This document shows, piece after piece, positions 24,080 to 36,340 of a DNA stretch of 64,000 nucleotides; the first letter of the stretch is position 1, and every line of letters starts with the position of its first letter. Below the pieces are notes generated by a model. That model was not told the DNA's origin. It did not search any database and saw only the letters and a program-made list of their open reading frames with translations. The DNA lies in NCBI RefSeq assembly GCF_000005505.3, contig NC_016133.3:17732001-17796000 (forward strand), read 5' to 3'. Both the position numbers and the translations under genes were made by a program. Source of the stretch: Brachypodium distachyon. Taxonomy: Eukaryota > Streptophyta > Magnoliopsida > Poales > Poaceae.

Positions 24080-25579
24080 TAATATTATCCTCTATCATTC
24101 TATGAGCATACAAATAGGCAAATAAAAGAGTCTTTTTGGTAAGTAGAATTCCTTTAGCACCTAAATGGACTCCACTCACTTCGGGAGTGGAGTGACTGCT
24201 TTTTCCAAGAATTTCTCTTGGCAATTTGGCGCATCAATCGGGTAAGTGAGGCCTATCAATCAATCACTTGGAATGTCTCAGAGTGTTGCTCAAAAGGCCA
24301 ATAACAATTGAGTAGGATGACCATGTAGTGGGAAAGATTAGTTTGCTTTTCTTTTGCAAAAGGCTGACTTGCTTTGCTAGTAGTACAATGGCCATGCTCT
24401 CTCATAAAAGTACCTTTTGGTTACCTCTAAAAAGGTTTCTCTGAGCAGTGGGAAACAAACGCAACAAGAGGCCCAAAAGTAGGCAGCGCTACCAAGTGCC
24501 CAAAAGTTGTAGCTAGAGTTTACCAACTTGTGGTACTATCTCCTCTTTTAAAATGGAAAGGAGAACTTTAATTACTATCTGTTATTTATGCCTTATCTGC
24601 TAAGTGCTTTGGGTAAAAGGATCCTGAAGTGATGGCAAGTAAAAAGTTGATGGTGGAAAGACTGGCTGGCCTAAAGCGATCTACTGAAGTGTTTTCACAT
24701 GTGAAAAGTTGTCTTGATTTTCAGGGTAACATGATGTCTGCAAGCAACTTCTTTCCTTTCTTGCATTAGAAGTCTTTTCAGTTAACTTACCATGGCAGGT
24801 GTCTGAGTGCAGTTCCATTAGCCACACCACAGCTAATGATCAAAAATCCGATTGCAGCCGGGGGGGGGGGGGGGGGGGGGGAGATCAAGGAAAAACATAT
24901 GTTGAGATATTCATATATAGATGGTGATGTGAGATCATGTTCCTATTTAAAATCAGATGCAGCTTGTACGAGTTGTCTTATGTGGGTGATCATGTCAACA
25001 GAGGCTTGCCTGCTAGAGTACAGTATTTATTTCCATGTAATATTGTGTCACTGTTAATATATTCACCATCTCTTTTCCTGCAGAAACATAAGTGATATAA
25101 AGGTTCGTCTAAAGCTCCTCAAATAAATGTATATCTCTTTGCTGTATTTTAGCAGGATGGGAAAATGTGATGTGCTAGAGGGTTCTAAATACCGGGAGGC
25201 CTTCGTTATTTTTTGCAGTCCTTCTTTGATTCGCTGGAATCTATTTCGCCCAGAAAGTTTTTGGCCCTGAGGATGGGAACTAGTTGTGGAACCCTGATCG
25301 ACAGATTCCAGCATTTGCAGTAGTGAAGAGTTGTGGAGATATTTTTTTTTTGAAGATTTACGATAAAATATTATTTTGAAATCAAGGAAAGTGCAACCGA
25401 AATAATTGTCACAGTACTAACCAACTATGGACCTAATTAAAGTGTTTTCCTAAAAAGTGATAATTAAAGTGGCCCAAAAAACTTCGGAGATATAAACATA
25501 CAGAACAGAACTAAACCTGCACATATATAAATAAATAGACTAGCACCTCAAACATGTTGCCCGGTACAATATGTTTACC
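24080..25579. other. Intergenic region with a 22-G homopolymer
   Basis: No gene was recognised. The region contains the uninterrupted G run listed separately at 24860-24881; the rest is AT-rich and lacks coding signals. Confidence 0.4.
24860..24881 (+). repeat. Homopolymer of 22 G
   Basis: An uninterrupted run of 22 G residues preceded by TTGCAGCC and followed by AGATCAAGG. Such a tract can form G-quadruplexes and its length is unreliable in sequence data. Confidence 0.95.
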
Positions 25580-26503
25580 AAAGAAATAAGTCCATTTTAC
25601 CCCCTGAACTTATCGCGAAGCCCCCTTTGTCATGTATCTGGCTGTTTTGCTGTGTTGAAGGTGGGTTTGACCCGTTGACTGCCAGGCTGGCACAAGTCGT
25701 CTATTCATCCCCCGCCCCGAGCCTGACTCCTCTCTTGCTCTTAGCACGCGGGCGGCGCCGGCACCGACGGCCAGCGGAGATGCCGTCGTCCAAGCTGACC
25801 ATGTGCTCTCTTCCTCTGGCGGCTGCTTCCAGGACTTCCCTCCCTTTTCGCAGACCTGACCTCGCTCCCCCTCCACTACACGCCTGCCTCCTCCTCCCAA
25901 GCCGCCGGTGCCATCCTCGCTCCTCCTCCACTACACGCCTGCCTTCTCCTCCTTGCTCTCCGTCCCTGCAGCTCCGCGCAGGCGAAGGAGCAGGTGCCAA
26001 CCCCGCTCGCGTCCGCGGCCATCAGGGCCTGCGCGGGCGCCACAGCGAGGGCCTTCACCTACATGGGCTGCTCCTGATCGATGTCGTCACGACCCGCCTC
26101 CAGGCCGGTGCCGCCTACAGCGGCTTGTGGCAGATCTTCCTCGAGAGGGGGGACAGAGGGCGAGCGAGAGGGAGGAGCAGAGGGGGCTGCGCGAAAGGCA
26201 GTAGCCGTGGCGCCGCCAAAGGAGGAGCAGAGCGGCACGCGAGAGGGAGGCGTAGAGGGGGGCGCGCGTGAGAGAAGGGGAGGGTGGCTCAGGAGAGAGA
26301 AGAGAAAGGAAAGGAAGAAGATGCTGAGTCAAATGGGTCAAAACCACCTTCAACACAGCAAAACAGGCTCAAACATGCAGAGGGGGGTCGGGTGCATGGT
26401 TTTGAAAGTTCAGGGAGGTTAAATACCCGGTTTCAGAGTTCAGAGTGTTTTTTGGACTTTGCGGTAAGTTCGGGGGGGTTTTGTAAAATGGACTTATTTC
26501 TTT
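25580..26503. mobile_element. Gene-capturing terminal-inverted-repeat element (Pack-type)
   Basis: The left end AAAGAAATAAGTCCATTTTAC is matched exactly by the reverse complement of the right end (26483-26503). After small gaps the inverted similarity continues through CCCCTGAACTTAT versus CCCCGAACTTACCG. Deeper inside, CATGTATCTGGCTGTTTTGC and GGTGGGTTTGACCC (25630-25675) mirror GGGTCAAAACCACC and GCAAAACAGGCTCAAACATG (26335-26378). Between these arms lies a GC-rich core (about 25690-26270) unlike its surroundings, containing a carrier-gene fragment. No transposase is present. A target duplication was not fixed with confidence (TTTAC occurs near both ends), so the superfamily is uncertain; Mutator-like is likely. 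Confidence 0.7.
25982..26153 (+). pseudogene. Captured fragment of a mitoferrin-like mitochondrial carrier gene
   Basis: One frame from 25982 reads AKEQVPTPLASAAIRACAGA followed by TARAFTYMG, and the neighbouring frame from 26068 continues LLLIDVVTTRLQAGAAYSG and then LWQIFLERG. Together these match the first transmembrane helix and the PxD/ExxK/RxR signature region of the mitochondrial carrier family, closest by eye to the plastid mitoferrin-like (MFL1) type. The signature proline is leucine and the lysine is threonine, a frameshift separates the halves, and a stop (TGA 26078-26080) ends the first frame. GC-rich sequence 5' of it (25781-25975) may derive from the same gene's transit-peptide exon. 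It lies within the TIR element and cannot encode a carrier. Confidence 0.55.
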
Positions 26504-28400
26504 ACTAAAATGCTAGCATTGTGCAATAAAGCTAAGGTACAGTCACCTGCTAGGTTACGCAGAGGATGAAAGAAAAGGTAGGTTAGCTAGTGGCTAAGCA
26601 TGATGATCCAAAGCCAAATAATAGGGGTTGGAATAATCTAAAGTAAGGAAAGTAGGAAACTCGCATCAGAATTCACATGTGAATAGCTTAGACCTAGACC
26701 CACACTGCCCTTTCCATTGTGCTGAAGATTAGGCAAAGTAAATTTCCAGGAGAATGCATGAGGACCAATGGAAAGGATCAGCGCTTTCCATGCCCTCACT
26801 GTTGCTTGTGCTTTCTTGTCTCCAATCACGGATATACGCACAAAGAAAAATTTGTTGAAGTCTTCTTTCGAGGAAGAAGCCTGCATGGTGGGCATCAGTA
26901 TGTACTCACTGGCTGACCCTGAAGAAAAAACATCATTTGTTTGTCCGCTGGCGGTCCCGCCCTATGTATTTCAAGAAGAAAAGATGTAATTTATCCTTTT
27001 GTTGCTACCGAATGGAGGACCATCAAAATTGATTTTAGGGTGTCATGTTTCTCTTGCACCTAAGACCAAGCTAGAAAACTGCCCCCCTTTTTTTAACGTA
27101 ACATGTTTTTGTTTTTCTAAAAAAAATGTAGCACGGCTAATTATGCTGATTTTAGATCATTGACGATGAACGATCCTTGTCGATTTATTAGGAGCACCAT
27201 CAAATTTCACTTTCTTTTTTTCCTTTCTCATATTGACACTGGTGCTGAAATTTGGCTAGTGCCTTGGACTAAACCTATAGCATACCATGGGGAAAAGTCC
27301 TTGTTGTAAGGCGGCATTTATAGCCTGCAAAAGTGGAGATTTCGTGCATCCAAGTGCACTTACGAGTTGTTCACAATAGTTGCTCTTCTTTTGGAAACTT
27401 TTATGTTTGTGTGACAAAGGTTTAATGATGGGGTCACCTTCATAGCTCACTATAGGATAGGACTGTCCATTACAATAGGGAAAACAAAAATAAATAGCTG
27501 CATGGCCAAAATCAGGAGCCCTCTAGAAAAGGGGGGTACCATTATATATCCGGTGGAATTCCGTAGCTAGGAATCAGCACTTCAGTTCATTGTCTGCATG
27601 CAGCCCAGCAAACAAGAGAATATATATATGTCACACTTGCAAAATCTGAACCAACCCAGTCACTCAGATCCGACTGACCAGCTGCATTCTTTTCACAGGT
27701 ATACAATGATTTATGCCTTTTATTCGCATAAGGAAAACAATAATTTGATTCTTGACAATAACATCCTCCTCCCATCCCGTTGCAGTCGATATTTCCCAAT
27801 TTTCCACCCACGGTAGGTCCTACCTAACACTTCCAGCCCTGGACGGTGGCCCCCTACAAAATTTATGCCTAGGAGTTAGCTGCATCTCACACACACACAT
27901 AAGCCAGTGTGGAAGCGTTTAAATGAATGATGGGCTGAAAGAAATGGATGTATTGATGCGCTGCAGATTTTGCAGTTGGGGCAGCCAAGGAAGATGGATT
28001 AAACGAACGAAGGAGAGGATCTAATTCGGAAAGCAGCAGCGGCGATTGATGCATTTCTATTAGGTGGCACTAGATTTTCATCAAATTCATGGACGATCAG
28101 TTGTTGTAATCAGAAGCGGCAATGGGCATCAGCGATGCCCGCTTTCCATTCGGGACAGCTGGGGGTGTGGAGGGTATAATGAATGCGTAAAGCGACCCGT
28201 CGAAAAGGTCCCGAAGGCAGTCCCGGTCTCGAATAAGGAAGGACCCCTGGTTTTGATTGTCTTGTCCCAAATGGAGGAGATGATTTGGGCCCTGTATGTG
28301 TTGTGTGCATGGGCGCATGGCCCTAGCTCCCCTGCGCTCAAAGCTGCAAAAAGATTTTGGCTACTTGTAGACTGTAGTAGCTCAGAATCTCTTGCTATTT
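26504..28400. other. Intergenic region, no gene recognised
   Basis: AT-rich sequence with short open frames only. A CA-rich stretch (ACACACACAC) occurs near 27890. Nothing else supportable was seen. Confidence 0.4.
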
Positions 28401-28546
28401 GCGAACTGAAATTAGCTCAGGTGGTTGGGTTTTTCCGGTGGAACCAGTCCATCCAGGTTTAAGTCTTAGACTTGGCATAGGTGTTTATATTTTTAGATTT
28501 ATTTCAGACTTTAACCCACGTGTGTACTATGTTTACAAAAAAAAAA
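28401..28546 (+). mobile_element. tRNA-derived SINE with perfect 17-bp target duplication
   Basis: The body begins GCGAACTGAAATTAGCTCAG (box-A-like TAGCTCAGGTGG) and contains a box-B-like GGTTTAAGTCTTA near 28455. It ends in an A-run at about 28537-28547. The target duplication AGAATCTCTTGCTATTT is present at 28384-28400 and 28547-28563 without mismatch, so the boundaries are firm. It is a short member of the same family as the SINE at 19526-19830. Confidence 0.9.
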
Positions 28547-28563
28547 AGAATCTCTTGCTATTT

Positions 28564-31500
28564 TCTGTGGAAATGAAACCAAAGGACCGAAGGAAAACAG
28601 AAAACGGGAGAAATGAAATGTCTTCTCTTCAACACAAATACCATCTCTCCAATAAGGTTAAGAATACCAGGAGTCTCGTTGATCATGCCAGATTTCTTCG
28701 CTATGCCCCTTGCATTCTGGTCCAAGGGCCATTTCTCGGCTAGAGGTCCATGGGCCAAGAGGCCAGTCTAGCAAACTTGTCACAGGATTTTATGGTTCGG
28801 TGACGAACGGTAGAGCCCACATAATGCATGGATTCAACGCGAAATGAACAATGTGGAGTATTGCTAAGGCCCAGCAGCCTAGCCCAATATGGGGATCTAC
28901 GGTGTACCAATTCAGCCCATGCTACAAGCTAGGAGCCTACAGGCTACAGCTAAGGTTCCACCCAAACAAAGACATTTCCATGGTAAACCTTCTGCAGCAA
29001 GAACCGATAAGACTTGGCTGTGGGCTGCTTTCCTAATGCGAACAGGGTTTACGCATGAGCTACTCCACATTTATGGAGGTCAACCTAAAAAAGAAAAGGA
29101 TCTTAAAGTCAAACTTCTGATGGGCTTCATGTTTGAGCTGATGCCGAAGCCCATATATGTGCTCAGTACATGTGGATGTGGTGTCAAGATACTAGAATTT
29201 TCTTCCAAATTTAGTTGGATGATAATTTGACAACTAATGTACATAGTAGTCTGTACCAGGGTGATATTTCAGGGCTCCATAGTCATTCTCTTCATCGAAT
29301 TAAACAGGATCAGAATAAGATGTATAACATTCTTTCAGTTCATTTCATTGATCTCATCTTGTTTCAGAAAAAAAAACTTCATTGATCACATATAAAAACA
29401 GAGGTGATAATGGATGTGCTAATTATTTAATCTCGGAAATTAAAGCATAGTCATATAGTTTACTCCTATTACCTACTCAAACTGTTGCCTAAAAACAGAG
29501 TAGTATGCATCAAGAGTGACTCTAGATCCCGGAACCCAAACTGTTGGGGGGGTGAAGAATATCCTTTTTCGCATCTCACTTCATGTTGACTCCTACCAAC
29601 CAGGCTAGTACCTAAGCATGGTCATCGGTAGCCCTATAGATCCCAGAAAGACCGATCCAAGGATCCAATAGGTTCACCTGTAGATTTGAAAAATGTCCAT
29701 ATGCATATAAGGGGCCATTCCTCCACATGAGGAATCAAGATCCGTACTCCATCACATGAGCGCCGGCCACGCTCTCCGGGATCGATCGGAGAGGTAAATC
29801 AATTTGCCTGCTTGGTGTTAGAATCCAGCAGTATTGCTGGTCATCAGAAGCCAGAGCTAGCCGTTTATATCGCCTATGCGCGCATGTAGCTAGCTAGCTA
29901 GACAGGGTTGACCTTGCTAAGCATCTGGGGCGGTGGTTAAAGGGTGATCAATATACAATGCCTCAGGCTAATTAAGCTAGGAGCCCCCTGCGTGTGGCCT
30001 TCATGTGATGAATCTAGTTCATTATGGCAAGCAGAATTCCAGGTTAATTTTTAATCGGTCTGCTTACCGCTGCCTAGATGCCGATCGATCTCGGCCGGCG
30101 TCGGTGGGCAAATTAAAGTCTAACCATGCCCTGAAGTCTGAACCGTACCTAGACGTACGGTTGTATTTACTTGTATCAGCATGTCTTATACAAACAGAAA
30201 GTATAGTGCACAGTATATACTATAGATATTAGTCTGTCAGGGGAAAAAATTCCACAGGAAACTGAAAGATAACCGGTGCATAGTATACACTGTACAACGT
30301 CAGATATATAGATCCCGCGAGCGGGCTGTAATTTCTTCAGCAAATGAGTGGGGAAGCAACGGCTGACGACCATGGATTAACAAATGTGTGATCCAGCTGT
30401 TGATGTGGGAAATACGACGTAGCCGGCCTGGTTAATGAAGATCTGGGAACCTTACACCGACGACAGAATCTATATTTATGTAGCAGACCGACGACTGCAT
30501 AGGAAGTGCGGGCGCTCGGAGTTGGTGTAAAATGTCCATCTCTTAATTGATGACCGGTGATGGCAGTTCATGTTCTTATAGGGTTTGGTGTTCAACTAGG
30601 CAGTGAATAAACCCCGGTCTGACCTAATGGGATTATACTATGCTAACTCTGCATAAACCCTAGCTAGCTGCAGTGTCTTGATCGATCTCTTGTTTGCTAT
30701 AAAAGCATAGCTGCAGCCTTCATGTGGTAAACACTGAGCTGTGGATGCCGTGAACCAAACCGGGCAGTTCTGCATCTCTCTCAGGGGAAGCTGGTGCTCA
30801 GTGGCGGCAGAGCAAAATCTCTGCAAGGTGAGGTATTTTTTTCTACTTCTACTTCGATTTGATTGCGCCGTGTGTCTAATTGTTCACTGGTAATTGATTG
30901 ATGCAGAGGCTGGAGCTTTTCGCATTTCAGAAAAGAAAAAAATTGTTCGCTGGTCTCATGCAGATACAATTTCTACACGTTAGTACTCCACTTAATGTAC
31001 TCGTAACACACGTACGCCAAATCAATACTATTCCTGGTTAACCCAAAATACATAAGTTGCCTTTTTTCGAGAAAGTCACGTGGCTTTGAACATGTACATA
31101 TGCAAGTGCCCACGATATTGGTCAAGCCATTATAAGTTTATTTATAAGAAGAAGTTTTGCATGTACATCGTGCTGTAATTAATTCAGTGGCATGATGCAT
31201 AATTGAACACATTTAGGAAACAAATGTTGTTGGATTTGAGACACCCGGTGTGGGGTTTCAAGGACAGCAGCTGCACTGGCGGAAGTGCGCGCGGTGCAGC
31301 CTTGCTTTTCCACGCTATATATCCGTTTGTAACGATGGAAGGATATTCGCTCGGTTTTCCAGTGAGTGTCAAAGTGTACAAATTAAAGCCAAAATATATT
31401 TTTCCATGATCGAGTGACAACGCAAATTCTCACACGCAAACGGAGCTCTATAAACCAAGAAGGCGGAACAGACTCACCTATATCAAACTAGATATTAGAG

Positions 31501-31680
31501 TAAATTTCACAATCTGTGGACTGTTTTTCGTTAACTGTGATTCAGCGACACGGCCGTTGCCCCAAAACCTGTGATTTCGTAAAATTTACTCAACTAGATT
31601 GGGCTGTGTGACCGGTTGTGTTTTTCATCCATTTCAAAGAAAAATATCGAACTAGATCTGTCTCATCCCTCCAGTGGGAC
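28564..31680. other. Intergenic region; one short foldback
   Basis: No gene was recognised. At 31498-31592 GAGTAAATTTCACAA faces TTCGTAAAATTTACTC across about 65 bp, a possible very small MITE without a clear target duplication. The 29.7-30.7 kb part is rich in CTAGCTAG- and GATCGATC-type palindromes. Confidence 0.4.
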
Positions 31681-32095
31681 GAGGAAATATCTTGTGCTCC
31701 CACCTCTTTAGGTGTCACCGTGCTACAACGCACGTTGGCACCCCTAAAAGTTTTCAAATATTTTGAATAAATTGGGTGGGTTCCTAAGATATGTGTTTAT
31801 GTTGCCATAAAATTTCAACACTAAATTCATTATACACAGAGCGAAACAAAAAAGACAAATGCAGACATGAATAGTGTCGGAATTTTTGTCTTTTGTGTTT
31901 TTGTCTGCGACCTATTCACGTCCAATTTGTCATATTTTGTTTCTCCATGCATATAATGAATTTGGATTTGGAACTTTGTAAGGTGGTAGACACATATCAT
32001 ATTAACACACTTAATTTATTTCGTTTTATTTTGAAAAAACAATCCGTTGGTAGCACAGTAGCATCTAAAGGGGTGGGAGCACAATATATTTCCTC
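31681..32095. mobile_element. Mutator-like MITE with perfect 10-bp target duplication
   Basis: Terminal inverted repeats of about 45 bp: the left end is GAGGAAATATCTTGTGCTCC followed by CACCTCTTTAGGTG, and the right end read inverted is GAGGAAATATATTGTGCTCC followed by CACCCCTTTAGATG. The flanking duplication CCAGTGGGAC occurs at 31671-31680 and 32096-32105 exactly. Length 415 bp, TIR length and a 9-11-bp duplication are characteristic of Mutator-like elements. The interior is AT-rich and non-coding. Confidence 0.9.
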
Positions 32096-32105
32096 CCAGT
32101 GGGAC

Positions 32106-35006
32106 CTAGTCACTACTCTCTCGTATGAGCCTCCAACCAATGACTCCTGGAGGTCTCCCTTGCCACCAACAACCGTTCATGCATCGAGAGGCAATAGACC
32201 TTGTATATGTCCGTCCTGCGATGCGACTGATCCTTGCAAGTTGTTGATGGCAAGACGGTGGCGGTGTCTATGATTTCGAATAAATTCCTCATGCCCCGGT
32301 TCTGTGTCCAAGACGCGCATTCAAGCATATTGGTGAGGAGCTTGTGAGGACTAATGCGGTCGGTTTTTGTCATGACCTACCAACTTGTTTGGGAGTATGA
32401 TACGGTGACAGAGCGAAGGGTTGGTCGAGGCGGACGTTTGTCAGAGGCTTTCCAACATACAAATGCTTCTGATGTGGTCATCTCTTCATTGCATCGTGGA
32501 TGCATCAAGTTTGCAGTAATAAATATGTGTAGATGCCTACCATCTCTTTGCGGGGTGGTTAGGTTTCAATCGGTTTTGGTGGCAAGGCAATGGAAACAAC
32601 ACAATTTTGGGTTTTGTTCTCGGGCTTCAACCTCATCTTGGTGACACTCCCTCTAATGTTGTGAATCCTAGAGATCTTGTGCAGGTACATGAGACTGGTG
32701 TTGTTCCTAGAAGTGGCAACATAGAACATGGATCGATGGCTTCAAGTTGCCCCGGCGGAGATTTCTTCTCCAAGACATTGGTACTAGCGGACCGTAGTCT
32801 TGGTGGATTTCCGTTCGCAGGAAACAACGTCTGGGTGACTCCGAGAGCTGAGCGCCAGCGGAGGCACGCCACCGATTCATGCTAGTGGAAGAGTATAGTG
32901 TTCCCCAAGGACCTGGTTGTATTTTCTTATTTTTTTACGGGTTCTCCATAATTAATGTTGGAAATGTTTAAATGTATTAAATATAACTACGCTCTTTGAA
33001 AAATTGTGCTCCGTCATCATCCCACTTGTCCACGTCGAACCTTTCAAGGTGAATTTTTCGAACAAAAAGTTTTTTAGTGGTTATTAATTCTTAGAAATAG
33101 TTTTTGAAGACAAATGCAACAATAGCAATTTTGTGTGACGCACCTCACATATTATTGAATTGGTCCACCAAAGCTCGCACCACGTATGGAACGGGGTATG
33201 TTTGGTTACAAAATTAATCATCATCTTCAAATGGTGTTTTTGTAAGATGAACAAGACAATATCAATTTTGTGTAATATAGCCTGCATAGTCGTGAATTAG
33301 TCTGTGGTAAAATTAAAATTTGGAAAGTCAATCCCCGGCATGAGCAAGTCCCACAAATCCACAACAATTGCGTCGTTTAAATGTTTTCGATTCTGCATCG
33401 TGCCACTGAAAAAAAGGACCTTGAGCCGTTGCAGTTAGAACTTACTCCTAAAACAGAGAGTATAATTAACTTGATCATAGAGGCAGGAGGATCCTGGGCA
33501 CTCACTCGCATGTGCCCCCAGCTAGCCAGTGGATTATTTCCGCCTCGAAGCAATGCACGCACGCACAGTGATGTTGAACCTTTTGATGATGTCCCTTTTT
33601 CTTCCTTAACCTCACAACGGAAGCAAAACTGCATCGAGATCGTAAAACCGGCCGGGGACGAAGAAAAATTATAACCAAGGACAAATGCCCCAGCTAGCTA
33701 GCCCACGAGACCGATCGAGCTAGCTAGACTTAGGCTCCCGTTCTGGGAATTCGTAAGAGTTATGATACCGCGTCGATCCATCCATGCAAGCAAATCACCC
33801 CCCATTTGACTAACCATCAAATCAAATCATGGCTTGAGCTGAGCTTACAATATTGCGAGGCTTTTGACCTGGCTATAATTAGAGGCCAGATCAGTGTACG
33901 AAAACGTGTTTGTTTTTAGGTACGTGTGTTGGGAAAGCTAGTATTTCGAGGTGAAATCTTACTAGCAAGTTCGTGTCAAGAATTTTGTGGTTAATTTCAC
34001 ACTCTTGTTGAGTTATGAGATTTGATGGGTGTATAGTGCTATTCTCAGTTTTAATAGGTTCTTTTTTCAACCCAGGATCTCTCCACTTTTCATTACGCTA
34101 ATAACGGAAATACAACGTTTGTTCACCACCACAGCTAATCCTTTACGATATAACCAAGCCCTCTTTTCAAAGAGAAAATCGTAAATACATACATTCTGTT
34201 TTGCTCCATTATTAACGTCTGTTTACAACGGGAACTGCAAGCCCTTGGATATTGTGGAAATGAGGCATTCGTGTACACTTGCAAATTTTGATGGAAAAAA
34301 TCGTCAAAATATCCATAATGTTTGTAGTTTTCATATGGATGTACATTTCTTCTTTGTACTTACTTACCTAAAAAGCCCGCATAGTCAATATGCAAATGTG
34401 TTACTTGAAACGACGTACTGAAGATGTGATTTCGTGATTACGTTGTGTCAGGTCATGGTGTCACCTTAATTACTTAGATAAGTCAATTACGATCGTGTGC
34501 ATCACGCTAATTTTACTATATATGTTCTTGTGTGAGTCACCATATTCGATTTCTAGAGTTGTCGTCGCTCTTGTACGTAGCCATATAATTTGGAGGAGGA
34601 AACATACGTATCTCCATGTATGATAAAATTCTGCCCACGCGTATCCGGATCAATTAAGACGTTTGCATACGTGTGGGGAATGCTCGTGCTAAAAGAGAGC
34701 TGCGGGTAAAATACCATCCTGTATATATTTAACAAAGAGCAACTAAGATCGGCTCATAACCATAATTTCATTGCAAAGTCCAACATGTGATACATGTTTT
34801 TTCTGAAAGTTGTTGGTTTGACTTTCTGAGATGCGTGGCAAACCGACAAAATGCATATTTGAATTATGACCTGTCATGACCATGCATGAGATTGGTCGAT
34901 CAAAGTAAACTGGGTTGCCAAAAAGTAAACTAGCTTGGGTAATAAATTACCGCAACCATTAAAAAAAAATTCACTGCATGAGATCGGACCAAAAGGTAAA
35001 CTATGT
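32106..35006. other. Intergenic region, no gene recognised
   Basis: Open frames at 32.35-32.9 kb and 33.4-33.7 kb show no family I recognise and no plausible splice structure. The 32.1-32.9 kb part reads like decayed repeat sequence. Otherwise AT-rich with no clear signals. Confidence 0.35.
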
Positions 35007-35028
35007 GGGGGGGGGGGGGGGGGGGGGG
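35007..35028 (+). repeat. Homopolymer of 22 G
   Basis: A second uninterrupted run of 22 G, preceded by AAACTATGT and followed by AATTCTG. It has the same length as the run at 24860-24881, but the flanks are unrelated. Confidence 0.95.
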
Positions 35029-35250
35029 AATTCTGATTTTCAGAGGTGCGGTGGCAAGATCGAATAAACACAACGACTAGACTGGTAGTACACGAAAAAG
35101 GTTCGGGCTCCCGGGTCGTATCTTCTTTCTTTTTTACGGGAATCCCGACTCGTATCATGCGTCATAAGCATACACAAAAAAAAAACGTTATTCAGTTGTC
35201 TAGACCTAATTAGTTAACGGTAGTAAGATGGAGGTGGTTAAACAAAATAA

Positions 35251-35332
35251 GGGGGCAGCTCACTCCCAGAGCAGAGCACCGCGTGGATGGTAAGCTGCGG
35301 TGGGTTCCAACCCAGCCCGCTTACCGTTTAAG
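35251..35332 (+). repeat. tRNA-like SINE head
   Basis: GGGGGCAGCTCACTCCCAGA resembles a tRNA 5' half with box A, and GTGGGTTCCAACCCAGCC contains the box-B consensus GGTTCCAACCC with a self-complementary T-arm (GGGTTCCAACCC). It runs into a T-rich stretch at about 35333-35344, where the adjacent LINE's poly(A) tail (plus-strand T) also ends. No complete cloverleaf was drawn, so a functional tRNA is unlikely. Confidence 0.5.
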
Positions 35333-36340
35333 TTTTTTTTTTTTACGAAAAGAGCAACGTGCTTTTCATTGTCAAAGTGGTTGAGAAGAACTCAAGAAGT
35401 AAATAGAAGATTAAAAAGGAAGAAAACGAGAGGTAAAAAAAAACAGACACACCAATCTAAGGAACATCATCATTTGCAAAAAAAATGGCACCTAGCCTTA
35501 ATCTATCCGCCTCTCTCCATAATCTAGCGTCATCCTGGATGAGATCAATGAGATCAACAACGGCCGACGCTAGGTGCCGAAAAGCTTTGAAGATCCTACT
35601 ATTCCTCTTCCTACAGATATTCCAAAGGGTCAACAACAAGAGGGCAGTGGCCCCCTTGACCTCCGCCTTCGAGCAATTAACAACAATGGCACCCATCCTG
35701 GCGCACCACCATTAATTCCTTGATCGAGTAAGGTGCAGCCCACGTCGCCGGATTGAAACAGTTTATGTGAAGCTGCACACAATGCAAAGATGAAACGCGG
35801 TCTCAGGAGTGTTGGGGCAATGGGGGCACCACTTGTCGTTGTCAATACCCTTTTTCTCAAGTACACTGGATGTTTAGATTCTGTCATGCACAAGCAACCA
35901 CCTGAAGAACTTGCATTTTTCCCGCGCTCGACAATTCCATAACAACTTCTTGTGTGGCTGCCACACAAGACCATGAAAATGAGCGTGAAGCTGAGCTACC
36001 TGAGTAGACACTCGAGTTGTTGGCCTTCCAAGTGATATGGTCGGGAGTACCTGGGTCAAGCTGCGTAGAGTTGATGGCATGGAAAATATCCACAAACTGA
36101 CATAGTGCCTCCTCTGAAAGATCACCTTTAATATCTTTGATCTAGCAATGGTTCTCAAGAGCTTGTGATAGAGTCCTATTCTTTCTGTAAGCGCAAGCAA
36201 AAAGAGCCGGAGCACGATCCATAAGGCGAGATCCCTGGAACCATGCATCCTTCCAGAACAAAAACGTATGACCGTCGCCAACCGAAATGGAAGTTAAGGC
36301 CGAGAAAAGCTCGTCTAACAGATTTTCCGAAAAATCCTAA
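35333..36340 (-). mobile_element. 5'-truncated L1-type LINE fragment
   Basis: Read on the minus strand, scattered frames give SVGDGHTFLFWKDAWFQGSR (near 36280), then KCKFFRWLLVHDRI (near 35890), then a CPxC-like cysteine segment, then LLTLWNICRKRNSRIFKAF (near 35600). This is the order of the zf-RVT region and C-terminus of plant L1 ORF2 proteins. Several frameshifts and stops separate these pieces. The 3' end is the poly(T) at 35333-35344 (plus strand). The endonuclease and RT catalytic parts are absent. No secure target duplication was found. Confidence 0.8.

Noticed and set aside
25627..26271. 214-codon plus-strand open frame in the TIR element
   Set aside because: It only partly overlaps the carrier fragment and mixes frames; the true carrier-like sequence switches frame at about 26065, so this is not an intact gene.
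29700..30700. Dense CTAGCTAG/GATCGATC-type palindromes as a regulatory array
   Set aside because: Short self-complementary words of this kind are common throughout grass intergenic DNA and show no spacing pattern here.
35251..35332. Possible functional tRNA gene
   Set aside because: Only the D-arm-like and T-arm-like parts are convincing; the acceptor stem does not close, so it is treated as a SINE head.
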